A stretch of 64,000 bases of DNA, from positions 62,001 through 126,000 of the forward strand of contig NZ_JOEZ01000016.1 of assembly GCF_000721175.1 (NCBI RefSeq), given 5' to 3'. Origin of the DNA: Streptomyces anulatus. GTDB taxonomy: Bacteria > Actinomycetota > Actinomycetes > Streptomycetales > Streptomycetaceae. Positions 32,132-44,205 of this stretch are shown piece by piece. How positions within the stretch are numbered: the first letter of the stretch is position 1; every line of letters starts with the position of its first letter. The position numbers and the translations under genes are program-made. The notes under the pieces were generated by a model. The model saw nothing but the letters and a program-made list of their open reading frames with translations. It was not told the origin of the DNA and searched no databases.

Positions 32132-32170
32132 ATGCGTGCCGTACGCCTTCTGCTTAGCGGGCCGCGCTGA
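32132..32170 (+). CDS. leuS leader peptide with three consecutive Leu codons
   Basis: A 12-residue minigene, [12 protein letters not shown], 109 nt before leuS. Three Leu codons stand in a row (CTT, CTG, CTT), two of them the rare CTT codon. The stop lies inside the left arm of a hairpin (32161-32170 pairs with 32204-32213). This is the pattern of a transcription-attenuation leader that senses charged tRNA-Leu. There is no ribosome-binding site, but a leaderless start is plausible because the -10 lies 7 nt upstream. Confidence 0.65.
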   Translation: MRAVRLLLSGPR

Positions 32171-32239
32171 ACAGTCCCGACCGGTGAGAACGCCTGGTCG
32201 GAGTCAGCGCGGCGTCCCCTCCTGTGCGAGGGGATTTTT
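32161..32239 (+). promoter_or_regulatory. leuS attenuator: leader hairpins plus intrinsic terminator
   Basis: 32161-32170 pairs perfectly with 32204-32213 (10 bp). Inside, 32177-32182 pairs with 32196-32201 (6 bp). Directly after comes an intrinsic terminator, 32215-32221 with 32228-32234 (7 bp), followed by five Ts at 32235-32239. T-runs are rare in this genome, so a factor-independent terminator before leuS is notable. No T-box consensus is present. Confidence 0.65.
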
Positions 32240-32279
32240 CGTTTCCCGGCAGATGACGATCGATGGAGCTTTGAGGATC

Positions 32280-35147
<2,868 letters not shown>

Positions 35148-35197
35148 CGGCCGTCCGAACGTCGATGGCTGAGGTGGGTGGTTAGGGCCATCCCCTA

Positions 35198-35238
35198 CGG
35201 GCAGGTTGGGGGTTCCGAAGGAACCCTCGGCCTGCCCG
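35198..35238 (+). terminator. Terminator after leuS
   Basis: 35198-35216 and 35220-35238 form a 19-position stem (a few G-U pairs and mismatches) with a 3-nt loop, 51 nt after the stop. Confidence 0.85.
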
Positions 35239-35301
35239 TTCCGTTTACGGTGGAGGGGGCGACCGGTATCGGCGGCCGCAACGAGACATCGAGGGGCATT
35301 C

Positions 35302-36087
35302 ATGGAAGCCGCGATCACGATCCTGGCGTTGCTCTTGGTCGCGTTCGTCGCGCTGGGTGTCTACGCGACCGTGAAGGCCGTCGGCGCGGCCAAGCGCGGC
35401 GTGGACCGCACGATCACGCAGGCCCGTCGCACCGTGGAGGACACCACGCTCCGGGCCAAGAGCTTCGGGCAGACGGGTGTCGCGGGCGAGCTCGCGCAGC
35501 TCCGGCTCGCCCTGCGCACCTCGATGCGGGCCACACAGGACGCCCTGCACGCCAAAGTCGCCGAGGACGCGTCCCTGGCGGAGTCGGTGGCCCTGTTCCG
35601 GAGGCTGAGCGAGCACGGCCTTGAGCTGGACGACGAGCTGAAGAGGCTGGAGCGCGAGCCGGACCGGGCGACGGTCGCGGGCCTCCTGCCCAAGCTGAAG
35701 GAACGCACACAGCGGATCACACACTCGGCGGAGTCGCTGCGCTGGGCGGCGCGGGACCGGGCGCGGCAGTTCGCCGACGACGACCTGGACGCGCTGAACG
35801 CGCAGATCGACATCGAGGCCGGTGCGCTGCGGCACTGGACCGTGGATGAGCCGTCGCGGGCATCCGGCGCGGGGACCGCCACCACGAAGCCGGGCCAGGG
35901 CCCCGGGACGGACTGGCCCGAGCCGGCCGCCTCGGCGGGTCCCTCGGCCGGAGACAGCAGCACGGCGGACGAGGCCTGGGCCGGACCGGCCCGCGAGGAG
36001 AGCCCGCAGGCGATCACCGCACCGGACCCGCGGCTGCGCACGACCTACCCCTGGCAGAAGTCGACTCGGCCCGAAACGACGAACTGA
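35302..36087 (+). CDS. Membrane-anchored helical protein (hypothetical)
   Basis: A protein of 261 residues from ATG 35302, with GAGGGG upstream. An N-terminal membrane segment (AITILALLLVAFVALGVYATVKAV) is followed by about 150 residues of charged amphipathic helix (GVDRTITQARRTVEDTTL, ESVALFRRLSEHGLELDDEL, RRAARDRARQF-type), probably a coiled coil. A Ser/Ala/Pro-rich tail of about 70 residues ends it. No catalytic motif is visible. The layout resembles anchors or spacers of cell-envelope machinery, but I do not recognise the family. It has its own ribosome-binding site after the leuS terminator. Confidence 0.75.
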   Translation: MEAAITILALLLVAFVALGVYATVKAVGAAKRGVDRTITQARRTVEDTTLRAKSFGQTGVAGELAQLRLALRTSMRATQDALHAKVAEDASLAESVALFRRLSEHGLELDDELKRLEREPDRATVAGLLPKLKERTQRITHSAESLRWAARDRARQFADDDLDALNAQIDIEAGALRHWTVDEPSRASGAGTATTKPGQGPGTDWPEPAASAGPSAGDSSTADEAWAGPAREESPQAITAPDPRLRTTYPWQKSTRPETTN

Positions 36088-36213
36088 CGCACCCCACTTC
36101 CCGGCGCCGGGATACGTAACGACCCGGCCGGATACGCTCCGAAGTGGCCATGAACGATCAGAGGGCCGGGGCCGGGCTGCCGCACTCCCACCACGCCAGG
36201 TAACCTCCGGCTC

Positions 36214-37059
36214 ATGTCCTGCCATGTCGCTATCGTCACCGATTCAACGGCCTACCTGCCGCGCCCGACGATGGAACGGCACGGCATCACCGCGGTGCCG
36301 CTGACCGTCGTCCTGGGCGACCGGGCGCTGGAGGAGGGCACGGAGATCTCGGCCCGCTCGCTCGCCCTGGCCCTGCAGAAACGCCACTGGGTGACCACGT
36401 CCCGCCCCAGCCCCGAGGTCTTCGCCGCGGCCTATCGGACAGCGGCCGAGGGCGGGGCGGACGCGGTGGTGTCGCTGCACCTGTCGTCGGAGTTCTCGGG
36501 CACGTACGACGCCGCGCTGCTCGCGGCGAAGGACGCCCCCGTCCCGGTACGCGTGGTGGACACCGGGATGGTCGCCATGGCTCTGGGGTTCTGCGCTCTC
36601 GCGGCGGCGGAGACCGCCGAGGCGGGCGGCAGCCTGGACGAAGCGGTGACGGCCGCGGAGAAGCGGGCCGCGGGCACCTCGGCGTACTTCTATGTCGACA
36701 CGCTCGACTATCTGCGCCGGGGCGGCCGTATCGGCACGGCACAGGCCCTGCTGGGATCCGCGCTGGCGGTGAAGCCGATCCTGGAGCTCGACGGGGGACG
36801 GATCGAGATGCTGGAGAAGGTGCGGACGGCGTCCAAGGCCATCGCCCGCCTGGAGGAGATCGTCGCCGAGCGGGCGGGTACGGCCCCGGTGGACATCGCC
36901 GTCCACCACCTCGCCGCCCCGGAGCGCGCGGAGCGTCTGGCCGAGCGGCTGCGCGAACGCCTTCCCGGTCTGGTCGACCTCCATGTCAGCGAGGTCGGCG
37001 CGGTGATCGGGGCGCATACGGGACCGGGGCTGCTCGGTGCGGTGATCTCGCTGCGGTGA
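36214..37059 (+). CDS. DegV-family fatty-acid-binding protein
   Basis: A protein of 281 residues, the normal family length, from ATG 36214. Family blocks: VAIVTDSTAYLP at the N-terminus, VTTSRPSPEVF, LHLSSEFSGTYDAALLA, VDTGMVAMALGF and YVDTLDYLRRGGRIGTAQALLG, then AVIGAHTGPGLLG at the end. DegV proteins bind a long-chain fatty acid. In Gram-positive bacteria the FakB members present it to the kinase FakA for use in phospholipids. No FakA-like gene lies nearby. Function inferred from the family only. Confidence 0.93.
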   Translation: MSCHVAIVTDSTAYLPRPTMERHGITAVPLTVVLGDRALEEGTEISARSLALALQKRHWVTTSRPSPEVFAAAYRTAAEGGADAVVSLHLSSEFSGTYDAALLAAKDAPVPVRVVDTGMVAMALGFCALAAAETAEAGGSLDEAVTAAEKRAAGTSAYFYVDTLDYLRRGGRIGTAQALLGSALAVKPILELDGGRIEMLEKVRTASKAIARLEEIVAERAGTAPVDIAVHHLAAPERAERLAERLRERLPGLVDLHVSEVGAVIGAHTGPGLLGAVISLR

Positions 37060-37205
37060 GCGCGGTGAGCGCGGTGAGTGCGGCGACCTGAACGGGGTGC
37101 GGGTTTCACTCGGTGGAGTGGCCGAGTTGTCCACAACTGCCGGGCCGTCCACAGGAATCGGTGCTGCTCAGCGGGTTCCGGTGGAGGTGCCTAACGTCGT
37201 GAGGC

Positions 37206-38441
37206 ATGGCCCTTCGATCTCCTCGGGCGTCGGCTCCCGATGCCCTCTCCGCCTCCGCCCCGTCGTCCGATACATCGACCACGCACACCCACCCACGCAC
37301 GTCCACCCGCACGACCACGCTCCCGCCGCCCCCACGGGAACGGCACGGCCCCGGCACTCGTCCGGGCGGCAGGGCGGGTACGGGTCCCGGCGCTCGCTCC
37401 GGTGCACGCCACGGTGGGCGGCGGTCCGTGCGGCGGCGTTCCGCCCTTGCCGCGGCGGCCGCGCGCCGTCGGGCGGATGCGCTGATGGCGGGAGTCTCCG
37501 GGCCCGGGAGCGATGCCGCTACCGCCCCGGTGCATGAGTCGGTAGCCGGCCCGGTACGCGAGCCCGCCCCCGCAGTACGGGAGCCGGTACCCGCCCCGGT
37601 ACGCGAGTCCGCCCCCGCACCGGTACAGGAGCCGGAACCCGAGCTCGTGCCCGAGACCGCGGGGGAGCGATCCGGTTGCGGTCCGTCGGGGGTGCGCCGT
37701 GCCGTGGCGGCTGTCCGGGAGCGGTTGCCGTTGTGGGTGCGGCTCCGGTGCGGGATGGCGCCGCGCACACCGGTGGTGCTCGGCCTGGTGCTGCTCGCCG
37801 CCGTGGCCGTCGCCGCCTTCCACTTCTGGTCCGTACGCCCCCAGACCGTGCGTGCGCCGGAACCGGTCGCGGACGAAGCGGCGTCGTCGGCGTCGGATCC
37901 GTCACGGCCCGGCGCCCCCGATCCGGTACCCCGTCCGGCCGCCGGGGCGCCCCCGGCCGTGGACGAGGGCGGCGGGAGTGCGCAGATCGTCGTCGATGTG
38001 AGCGGCAAGGTGCACCGGCCGGGGGTCCGTCGGCTTCCGGCGGGCTCGCGGGTGGCGGACGCGCTCGAGGCAGCGGGTGGTGTGCGCGCCGGCACGGATG
38101 TGACCGGGCTCAATCGGGCGCGGGTCCTGATGGACGGTGAGCAGGTCGTCGTGGGGCTTCCGCCCGGTCCGGCGGTCTCCGGCGCCTCCGGTGGCGGAGA
38201 AGCCGGGGCCGACGGGCCGGCCGGTGCGTCGGGCGGGCCCGGCCCCACGGCACCGCTGAGCCTGAACACGGCGACCGCGGAGCAGCTCGAAACCCTGCCG
38301 GGGGTCGGGCCCGTGCTGGCCCAGCACATGATCGACTACCGCACGGAGAACGGCGGATTCCGGTCCGTCGACGAGCTCCGGCAGGTCAACGGGATCGGCG
38401 ACCGCCGCTTCGCCGACCTCCAGCCTCTCGTACGGCCATGA
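37206..38441 (+). CDS. comEA: ComEA-like DNA-binding protein
   Basis: A protein of 411 residues from ATG 37206. The N-terminal about 180 residues are disordered and repetitive (Pro/Arg/Thr-rich, with tandem VREPAPA / VREPVPAP / VRESAPAP / VQEPEPE units). One membrane segment follows ([19 protein letters not shown], about 190-208), then an SLBB domain ([19 protein letters not shown]) and the C-terminal helix-hairpin-helix ([20 protein letters not shown] ... [18 protein letters not shown]), which binds double-stranded DNA. ComEA with ComEC forms the DNA-uptake step of competence. Natural competence has not been shown for most Streptomyces. The stop overlaps comEC by 4 nt. Confidence 0.9.
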   Translation: MALRSPRASAPDALSASAPSSDTSTTHTHPRTSTRTTTLPPPPRERHGPGTRPGGRAGTGPGARSGARHGGRRSVRRRSALAAAAARRRADALMAGVSGPGSDAATAPVHESVAGPVREPAPAVREPVPAPVRESAPAPVQEPEPELVPETAGERSGCGPSGVRRAVAAVRERLPLWVRLRCGMAPRTPVVLGLVLLAAVAVAAFHFWSVRPQTVRAPEPVADEAASSASDPSRPGAPDPVPRPAAGAPPAVDEGGGSAQIVVDVSGKVHRPGVRRLPAGSRVADALEAAGGVRAGTDVTGLNRARVLMDGEQVVVGLPPGPAVSGASGGGEAGADGPAGASGGPGPTAPLSLNTATAEQLETLPGVGPVLAQHMIDYRTENGGFRSVDELRQVNGIGDRRFADLQPLVRP

Positions 38442-40957
38442 GCAGCAGCGAGGCCCGGCTCGCCCCCAGGGCCGCGGGCGCGGACGGGGACCCCACCGGA
38501 AGCGGGGCGGACGCGCGTCGGGAAGGGCCCACGGACCTGCGGCTCGTTCCGCCCGCCCTGGCGGTCTGGGCTGCCGCCGCGGTGGCGCTGGGGCTGCCGG
38601 GGCGGTGGGTGGCCGCAGTGACCGTCGCCTGCGCTGTTCTGGCGCTCGTTCTTCTGGTGGCGGCCGCGCGCACCCCTCGGGGTGCGAGGGCCACCGGACC
38701 GTCCCGGGCCATGGCCGCCGCCGGGGGAGCCGTGCTGCTGTGCGCGGCGGCGGGCGCGGCCGTGGCCGGACTCCACGGGGCCGATGTGCGGCGCGGCCCC
38801 GTCCCCGGGCTGGCGCGGGAGTACGCGCGGATCGACGCCGACGTGCGGGTCACCTCGGATCCCCGGATGACCCGCCCGGCGGTACGCGGCAACCACAGCG
38901 CCCCGGCCCTGCTCCTCCTCGACGCCGAGGTCATCGAGGTGCGGACGGCGGACGGCCGGCGCACCCGGGTCCGTACCCCGGTGCTGCTCATGGTCGCGGC
39001 GGGCGATCACCGGGCGGACTGGCAGAAGCTGCTGCCGTCCACCCGGCTCCGGCTCAGCGGCCGGCTATCGCCTCCCGCACACGAGGGCGATCGGCTGGCG
39101 GCGGTCCTGCGGGTGGACGACAAGGGTGCGCCCCGGATCACCGGGCCCCCGACGTGGACCCAGCGCACGGCGGGGGAGCTGCGCGCCGGGTTGCGGGAGG
39201 CGACGGACGAACTGGACGCGGACGCGCGTGCGCTGTTGCCGGGGCTGGTGGTCGGTGACACCTCCGGAGTCCCGCCCGAACTCCACGACGCCTTCAAGGC
39301 GACCGACCTGACACATCTGTTGAGCGTTTCCGGAGCCAATCTCTCGATTCTGCTCTTTCTCCTCATCGGGCCGCCCGGGGCGGCGCTGAGCGCGGAACGG
39401 CGCGGTCTGGCTCCCCTGCTGGGCCTTTCCCTGCGGGGGACCGCGCTGATCGGCGGTGCGCTGACGCTCGCCTTCATCGTCGTGTGCCGTCCGGAACCGA
39501 GCGTGCTCCGCGCGGCGGCCTGCGGCCTCATCACGCTCCTCGCGATCGGAACGGGCCGCCGGAGATCCCTGATTCCCGCCCTGGCGGCGGCTGTCGTCCT
39601 CCTGGTGCTGTACGACCCCTGGCTCGCCCGGAGTTACGGATTCCTGCTGTCGGTCCTGGCCACCGGTGCGCTGCTGACGCTCGCGCCGCGGTGGAGCGTC
39701 GCCCTGCGGGCGCGGCGGGTGCCGGGCAGGCTCGCCGAGGTGCTGGCCGCGGCGGCGGCCGCGCAGGCGGTGTGCGCACCCGTGGTGGTGGTCCTGGCCT
39801 CGCGGGTCAGCCTGGTGGCGGTCCCGTGCAATCTGCTGGCGGAGTTCGCGGTGGCACCGGCGACGGTGCTCGGGTTCGCGGCCCTCGCCGTCGCCCCGGT
39901 CACCCCGCCGGTGGCCGAGCTGCTGGCCCGGGTCGCGAGCTGGCCGGTCGGGTGGATCGCCCAGGTCGCCCGCACGGGGGCCGACCTTCCCGGGGCGGAA
40001 GCGCAGTGGCCTGGCGGGTGGTCCGGCGCGGCACTGTTGGCCGGCCTCACGGTCCTGGCCGCGCTCCTGGCCCCGAGGCTGGCCCGTCGCCCCTGGATCT
40101 GCGCGGCCACCGGGCTGCTTCTCGTACTGGCGGTGCTGAGGCCGGTTCCGTTGACCCGGATCATGACCGGCTGGCCGCCGCCGGACTGGGCGTTCGCGCT
40201 CTGCGACGTGGGGCAGGGCGATGCGATGGTGCTCATGGCGGGGGAGGGCACGGGCGTGGTCGTCGACGCCGGACCCGACCCCCGTGCGGTCGACCGGTGC
40301 CTGCGCGACCTCGCGGTGACCCGGGTCCCACTCGTGGTCCTCACCCACTTCCACGCCGACCACGTGCGCGGGCTGCCGGGCGTGCTCCGGGGCAGGGCGG
40401 TGGGCGCGATCCAGACGACGGGCCTTCAAGAGCCGCCCGAGCAGGCCGCGTTCGTGCGGCGGACGGCGGCCGCGGCGGGGGTTCCGACCATGCGGGCCGT
40501 GGCCGGTGAGCACCGCCGGGCGGGCCCGGTCGACTGGCGGGTCCTCTGGCCGCGCCCCGGGCCCGGGGGAGCGGGGGCGGCGGCGGTCCTGGAGCCGAAC
40601 GACTCCAGTGTCACCCTGCGCGTACGGGCGGCCGGAGGGCTCACGCTGCTGCTCCTGGGGGACCTCGAACCCCTGGCCCAGCGGGAGTTGTTGCGCGGCC
40701 CGGAGGCGTCGGGCCCGGTGGACGTCCTCAAGGTGGCCCACCACGGCTCGGCCTTCCAGGATGCCCGGCTGCTCCACGACGTACGGCCGAGGCTGGCGCT
40801 CATCTCCTGCGGCGCGGACAACCCGTACGGCCACCCGTCGGCCCGCACGGTGGGCGCCCTCAGGGCGGCGGGGGCCCGGGTCCTGCGCACCGACACCGAC
40901 GGGCCGATCGCGGTGACGGGCGCGGGGAAGGAGCTGCGGGCGGTGGGCAGGTCATGA
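38438..40957 (+). CDS. comEC: ComEC/Rec2-like membrane channel with metallo-beta-lactamase domain
   Basis: A protein of 839 residues whose ATG overlaps the comEA stop (ATGA). An N-terminal group of membrane segments and an OB-like outer domain come first. Next is the Competence domain with many membrane helices (from [20 protein letters not shown] on, including the family LSVSGxN motif). Last is a C-terminal metallo-beta-lactamase-like domain: [14 protein letters not shown] (about 634-640, HxHxDH), [10 protein letters not shown] and KVAHHGSAF. ComEC forms the channel that brings single-stranded DNA into the cell, and the last domain is a nuclease candidate. All expected metal ligands appear present. 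Confidence 0.92.
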   Translation: MSSSEARLAPRAAGADGDPTGSGADARREGPTDLRLVPPALAVWAAAAVALGLPGRWVAAVTVACAVLALVLLVAAARTPRGARATGPSRAMAAAGGAVLLCAAAGAAVAGLHGADVRRGPVPGLAREYARIDADVRVTSDPRMTRPAVRGNHSAPALLLLDAEVIEVRTADGRRTRVRTPVLLMVAAGDHRADWQKLLPSTRLRLSGRLSPPAHEGDRLAAVLRVDDKGAPRITGPPTWTQRTAGELRAGLREATDELDADARALLPGLVVGDTSGVPPELHDAFKATDLTHLLSVSGANLSILLFLLIGPPGAALSAERRGLAPLLGLSLRGTALIGGALTLAFIVVCRPEPSVLRAAACGLITLLAIGTGRRRSLIPALAAAVVLLVLYDPWLARSYGFLLSVLATGALLTLAPRWSVALRARRVPGRLAEVLAAAAAAQAVCAPVVVVLASRVSLVAVPCNLLAEFAVAPATVLGFAALAVAPVTPPVAELLARVASWPVGWIAQVARTGADLPGAEAQWPGGWSGAALLAGLTVLAALLAPRLARRPWICAATGLLLVLAVLRPVPLTRIMTGWPPPDWAFALCDVGQGDAMVLMAGEGTGVVVDAGPDPRAVDRCLRDLAVTRVPLVVLTHFHADHVRGLPGVLRGRAVGAIQTTGLQEPPEQAAFVRRTAAAAGVPTMRAVAGEHRRAGPVDWRVLWPRPGPGGAGAAAVLEPNDSSVTLRVRAAGGLTLLLLGDLEPLAQRELLRGPEASGPVDVLKVAHHGSAFQDARLLHDVRPRLALISCGADNPYGHPSARTVGALRAAGARVLRTDTDGPIAVTGAGKELRAVGRS

Positions 40958-41024
40958 CACCCCGTAGCCCGCCCCACCCACCTGTCGTCGCGCTGCCCCG
41001 CTCCCGGGGGCCGGAGCACGCGGG

Positions 41025-41120
41025 TCAGTCCAGCCACGTCCCGGCGAGCATCAGGTCGCGGTCGGCGAGTTCGTTCACCTCGCGCCAGGCGCGCACGGTG
41101 TGGGCGCAGACTGGGCCCAT
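41025..41120 (-). CDS. Possible 31-residue protein (hypothetical, uncertain)
   Basis: A minus-strand frame in the gap between comEC and the acetyltransferase reads MGPVCAHTVRAWREVNELA, then DRDLMLAGTWLD and a stop. The composition (helical, mixed charge, ending in a TWLD terminus) looks like a real protein end, rather than the Arg/Pro/Gly noise usual on the wrong strand. The start would face, and overlap by 2 nt, the start of the gene at 41119. It could be a tiny gene or the surviving C-terminus of a lost one. Confidence 0.3.
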   Translation of the reverse strand: MGPVCAHTVRAWREVNELADRDLMLAGTWLD

Positions 41121-41997
41121 GACCTCGCAGACACCCACGACGTCCGGTGCCTCCACCCCGGAACCCGACAGCGGCGACGACGGCATCACCGACGCGGTCG
41201 TCGACGCCTATCTCACCCGGATCGGCGCGGACCGGCCGGTGCGGGCCGGTATCGAAGCACTGCGCGAGCTGCAGCACCGGCATCTGCTCGCCGTTCCCTT
41301 CGAGAACCTCTCGGTCCATCTGGGCGAGGACATCGTGCTGGAGGAACGGGCGCTCATGGACAAGGTGACCGGAGGGCGCGGTGGCTTCTGCTACGAACTG
41401 AACGGCGCGTTCGGGGCGTTGCTGCGCGCGCTCGGGTTCCGGGTGGCCCTGCTCCAGGCCCGGGTCTTCGGCGACGGCGGTCGGCTCGGTATTCCGTACG
41501 ACCACATGGCGCTGCGGGTGGAGACCGAGGACGGCACGGGACCCTGGCTTGCGGACGTCGGGTTCGGCGACAACGCGCTGCGGCCGCTGGCGCTCGACGA
41601 CCGGACGGAGCAGGAGGACCCCCGGGGCGTGTTCCGGTTCCGTGAGGCGCCGCAGGGGGACCTGGATCTGCTGCGTGGCGGCTCGCGGCAGTACCGGCTC
41701 GACCTGAGGCCGCGGACGCTGCCGGAGTTCCGGGGCGGGGCCTGGTACCACCGAACCTCGCCGGACTCGCACTTCACCCGGTCCCTGGTCTGCTCCCGGT
41801 ACACGGAAACCGGGAAGGTGACGTTGAGCGGACGGTCCCTGGTCACCACGGTCGGCGGCGAGCGGCACCGTACCGAACTGGCCACGGACGAGGAGGTGCT
41901 CGCCGCCTACCGGGACCACTTCGGGGTGCGGCTCACCCGGGTTCCCGAGGTCCGGGCGGCAGCAGTCGCCGTGCCGGGCAAAGGCCCCGGGCGGTGA
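41119..41997 (+). CDS. Arylamine N-acetyltransferase
   Basis: A protein of 292 residues from ATG 41119; no strong ribosome-binding site is seen. The catalytic triad is readable: Cys in GRGGFCYELNGAFGALL, His in IPYDHMAL and Asp in LADVGFGDNALRP. The N-terminal LLAVPFENLSVHLG block is the usual family opening. The enzyme transfers acetyl (or propionyl) groups from CoA to arylamines, hydrazines or aromatic intermediates. It stands alone between comEC and a small minus-strand gene, so the natural substrate is unknown; detoxification is the default guess. Confidence 0.92.
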   Translation: MTSQTPTTSGASTPEPDSGDDGITDAVVDAYLTRIGADRPVRAGIEALRELQHRHLLAVPFENLSVHLGEDIVLEERALMDKVTGGRGGFCYELNGAFGALLRALGFRVALLQARVFGDGGRLGIPYDHMALRVETEDGTGPWLADVGFGDNALRPLALDDRTEQEDPRGVFRFREAPQGDLDLLRGGSRQYRLDLRPRTLPEFRGGAWYHRTSPDSHFTRSLVCSRYTETGKVTLSGRSLVTTVGGERHRTELATDEEVLAAYRDHFGVRLTRVPEVRAAAVAVPGKGPGR

Positions 41998-42059
41998 CCC
42001 CGCGAACGCGGATCGTGCCCAAGGGCTGAGTCGTCCGCGCCGGATCGTCCGGCACGCGC

Positions 42060-42305
42060 CTACGGCTTCTCCAGCCAGCCTTCGTACTCCGCGGCGAACG
42101 CGTCGAGCGCGGCCGGGTCCAGGCGCCGGGCCGCGTCCTCCACGACCACCAGCCACTGGGCGTCCTCGGCGTCGTCCTCGCCGGCCAGCGCGTCCCGTAC
42201 GAGCTGGGGCTCGTCGGCGACGCCGAAGCGGTCCGCCAGCTCCCCGGCCACCTCCTCCGCGGAGTCGCGGTCGGGCAGCACCAGTACGTGTCTCACATCG
42301 CTCAC
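42060..42305 (-). CDS. Small conserved hypothetical protein (81 aa)
   Basis: A protein of 81 residues from GTG 42305, with GGAGAA upstream. It reads as one compact alpha/beta unit: VRHVLVLPDRDSAEEVAGEL, then an acidic loop (AGEDDAEDAQWLVVVED) and a final helix (LDAFAAEYEGWLEKP). The opening resembles small ferredoxin-fold or ACT-like stress proteins, but I cannot place the family. It is divergent from holA, with 128 nt between starts, and convergent with the acetyltransferase gene. Confidence 0.78.
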   Translation of the reverse strand: MSDVRHVLVLPDRDSAEEVAGELADRFGVADEPQLVRDALAGEDDAEDAQWLVVVEDAARRLDPAALDAFAAEYEGWLEKP

Positions 42306-42433
42306 CCGGTCATTCTCCGGTACGGGTGCCCGCGCCCCGCGCCCCGGGGCGGCCGGGCCGCCAGTGCTGTCCGGGCCGCGAGTGCCGTCCGGACTGCCCG
42401 GGCTGTCAGCGGGGCGTGGGATGCTGGATCGCG

Positions 42434-43420
42434 ATGGCCACCAGGAAGAATTCCACCGACGATCCGCTCGCCCCCCTCACCCTCGCCGTGGGCCAGGAGG
42501 ACCTCCTCCTGGACCGTGCGGTGCAGCAGGTGGTGGCGGCCGCGCGTGCTGCCGACGCCGACACGGACGTACGTGATCTGGCGTCCGACCAGTTGCAGCC
42601 CGGCACGCTCGCCGAGCTCACCAGCCCCTCGCTCTTCGCCGAGCGCAAGGTCGTGATCGTGCGCAACGCGCAGGACCTCTCGGCCGACACGGTCAAGGAC
42701 GTCAAGGCGTATCTCGGCGCGCCGGTCGAGGAGATCACACTCGTCCTGCTGCACGCGGGCGGAGCCAAGGGCAAAGGGCTGCTGGACGCGGCGCGCAAGG
42801 CGGGGGCACGGGAGGTCGCCTGCCCGAAGACCACCAAGCCCGCCGAGCGGCTCTCCTTCGTACGGTCGGAGTTCCGTACGCACGGGCGGTCGGCGACGCC
42901 GGAGGCCTGCCAGGCGCTGGTCGACTCCATCGGCAGCGATCTGCGGGAGCTGGCGAGCGCGGTGTCCCAGCTGATCGCGGACGTCGAGGGCACGATCGAC
43001 GAGGCGGTCGTCGGGCGCTATTACACCGGACGGGCGGAGGCCTCGTCGTTCACCGTCGCCGACCGGGCGGTCGAGGGGCGCGCGGCGGAGGCGCTGGAGG
43101 CGCTGCGGTGGTCGTTGTCGACCGGGGTCGCGCCCGTCCTGATCACCAGTGCGCTGGCGCAGGGGGTGCGGGCGATCGGGAAGCTGTCCTCCGCGCGGGG
43201 CGGCCGCCCGGCCGACCTGGCCCGGGAGCTGGGGATGCCGCCGTGGAAGATCGACCGGGTGCGGCAGCAGATGCGGGGGTGGACGCCGGACGGGGTCGCG
43301 GTGGCCCTGCGGGCCGTGGCGGCGGCGGATGCGGGGGTGAAGGGCGGGGGGGATGATCCTGAGTACGCCCTGGAGAAGGCCGTCGTCACTGTCGCCCGGG
43401 CCGCGCGGGCGGGGCGGTAG
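42434..43420 (+). CDS. holA: DNA polymerase III, delta subunit
   Basis: A protein of 328 residues from ATG 42434. It opens the sliding clamp as part of the clamp loader. Landmarks: LAVGQEDLLLDRAVQQVV (N-terminal AAA+-like domain without a P-loop, as usual for delta), SPSLFAERKVVIVRNAQDLS, ERLSFVRSEFRTHGR, LASAVSQLIADVEGTID and the C-terminal ALRWSLSTGVAPVLITSAL ... PPWKIDRVRQQMRGW collar region. Length and order are standard. It follows comEA-comEC at a distance, the common bacterial order (comEC near holA and rpsT). Confidence 0.95.
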   Translation: MATRKNSTDDPLAPLTLAVGQEDLLLDRAVQQVVAAARAADADTDVRDLASDQLQPGTLAELTSPSLFAERKVVIVRNAQDLSADTVKDVKAYLGAPVEEITLVLLHAGGAKGKGLLDAARKAGAREVACPKTTKPAERLSFVRSEFRTHGRSATPEACQALVDSIGSDLRELASAVSQLIADVEGTIDEAVVGRYYTGRAEASSFTVADRAVEGRAAEALEALRWSLSTGVAPVLITSALAQGVRAIGKLSSARGGRPADLARELGMPPWKIDRVRQQMRGWTPDGVAVALRAVAAADAGVKGGGDDPEYALEKAVVTVARAARAGR

Positions 43421-43540
43421 GCGGCCCTGGGGCGCCTCGGCCCGCCGCTCGCCGCTCTGGGTGCGGGGCCCTGGTCGCCGGTTCGGTCCTCAAACGCCGG
43501 ACGGGGTGGGTGCGCGCCGGACGGGCTGGACGTACACGCA
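43421..43540. repeat. Intergenic stretch with a Streptomyces dispersed motif
   Basis: CCTCAAACGCCGGACGGG at 43488-43505, with the related CGCCGGACGGGCTGGA a few bases later (43516-43531). From memory this motif recurs between genes in many Streptomyces. No coding signal is seen in 43421-43723. Confidence 0.45.
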
Positions 43541-43589
43541 CGGAAGCCCCGGGCCTCGGTCTGGGGAGATCGAGGCGCCGGGGCTTCCG
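43541..43589. terminator. Bidirectional terminator between holA and rpsT
   Basis: 43541-43552 and 43578-43589 pair perfectly (12 bp). Inside, 43554-43558 pairs with 43571-43575. It lies between convergent genes. Confidence 0.8.
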
Positions 43590-43723
43590 GGTCACACTTC
43601 GGGTGCGCCGCACCCGCGTGGCGAACGCAGGTTCGGTGTGCGGCGCGGGGTGCCGGTCCGGGGCGGGAGAGAGGGCCCGTTATTCCGGTCCGGCGGTCAC
43701 ATCAGTGAGCTTCGGGAAGAAGC

Positions 43724-43990
43724 TCAGGCCTGCAGGGAGGCAACCTTGGACGCCAGCGCCGACTTCTTGTTGGCGGCGGCGTTCTTGTGGATGACACCCT
43801 TCGAGACAGCCTTGTCGAGCTGACGGGAGGCGTCGCGGACGGCCGTGGTGGCCTTCTCGACGTCACCGGCAGCGGCGGCCTCGCGGGCCTTGCGGATCGC
43901 GGTCTTGAGCGACGACTTGACGGCCTTGTTGCGCAGGCGCGCCTTCTCGTTGGTCTTGTTCCGCTTGATCTGGGACTTGATGTTCGCCAC
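43724..43990 (-). CDS. rpsT: 30S ribosomal protein S20
   Basis: A protein of 88 residues from GTG 43990, with AAAAGG upstream. It opens with the full family N-terminus ([20 protein letters not shown]) and is Lys/Arg/Ala-rich throughout, as three long helices that bind 16S rRNA. The end [12 protein letters not shown] is typical. It is divergent from lepA (215 nt apart), the usual pairing in actinobacteria. Confidence 0.98.
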   Translation of the reverse strand: MANIKSQIKRNKTNEKARLRNKAVKSSLKTAIRKAREAAAAGDVEKATTAVRDASRQLDKAVSKGVIHKNAAANKKSALASKVASLQA

Positions 43991-44205
43991 GAAAGAGCCT
44001 TTTCAGGTTCGTTGGATCTTCTAGGTGAGCCACGCCGCTCGTGAGAGCCACGAGGCACAGCTGTCCACGTTAGCAGTCACTCTCCGACCGGCCCAAACCG
44101 GTCGTGGTCCCGCAGGCGTGGGACGATGGAGCCTACGTATCGATCCGACCGACCCGACATCGACCCGAGACACGGCGTTCGGCGTCTCAAGAATCAGGAC
44201 CCTGC

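Noticed and set aside
32171..32279. T-box riboswitch upstream of leuS
   Set aside because: No T-box consensus (the AAnnTGGnACCGCG type) or specifier-loop arrangement is seen. The Leu-rich minigene with hairpins fits leader-peptide attenuation better.
37540..37645. CRISPR-like repeat array
   Set aside because: Repeats are contiguous, imperfect and in frame with comEA; there are no spacers. No CRISPR array was seen anywhere in the window.
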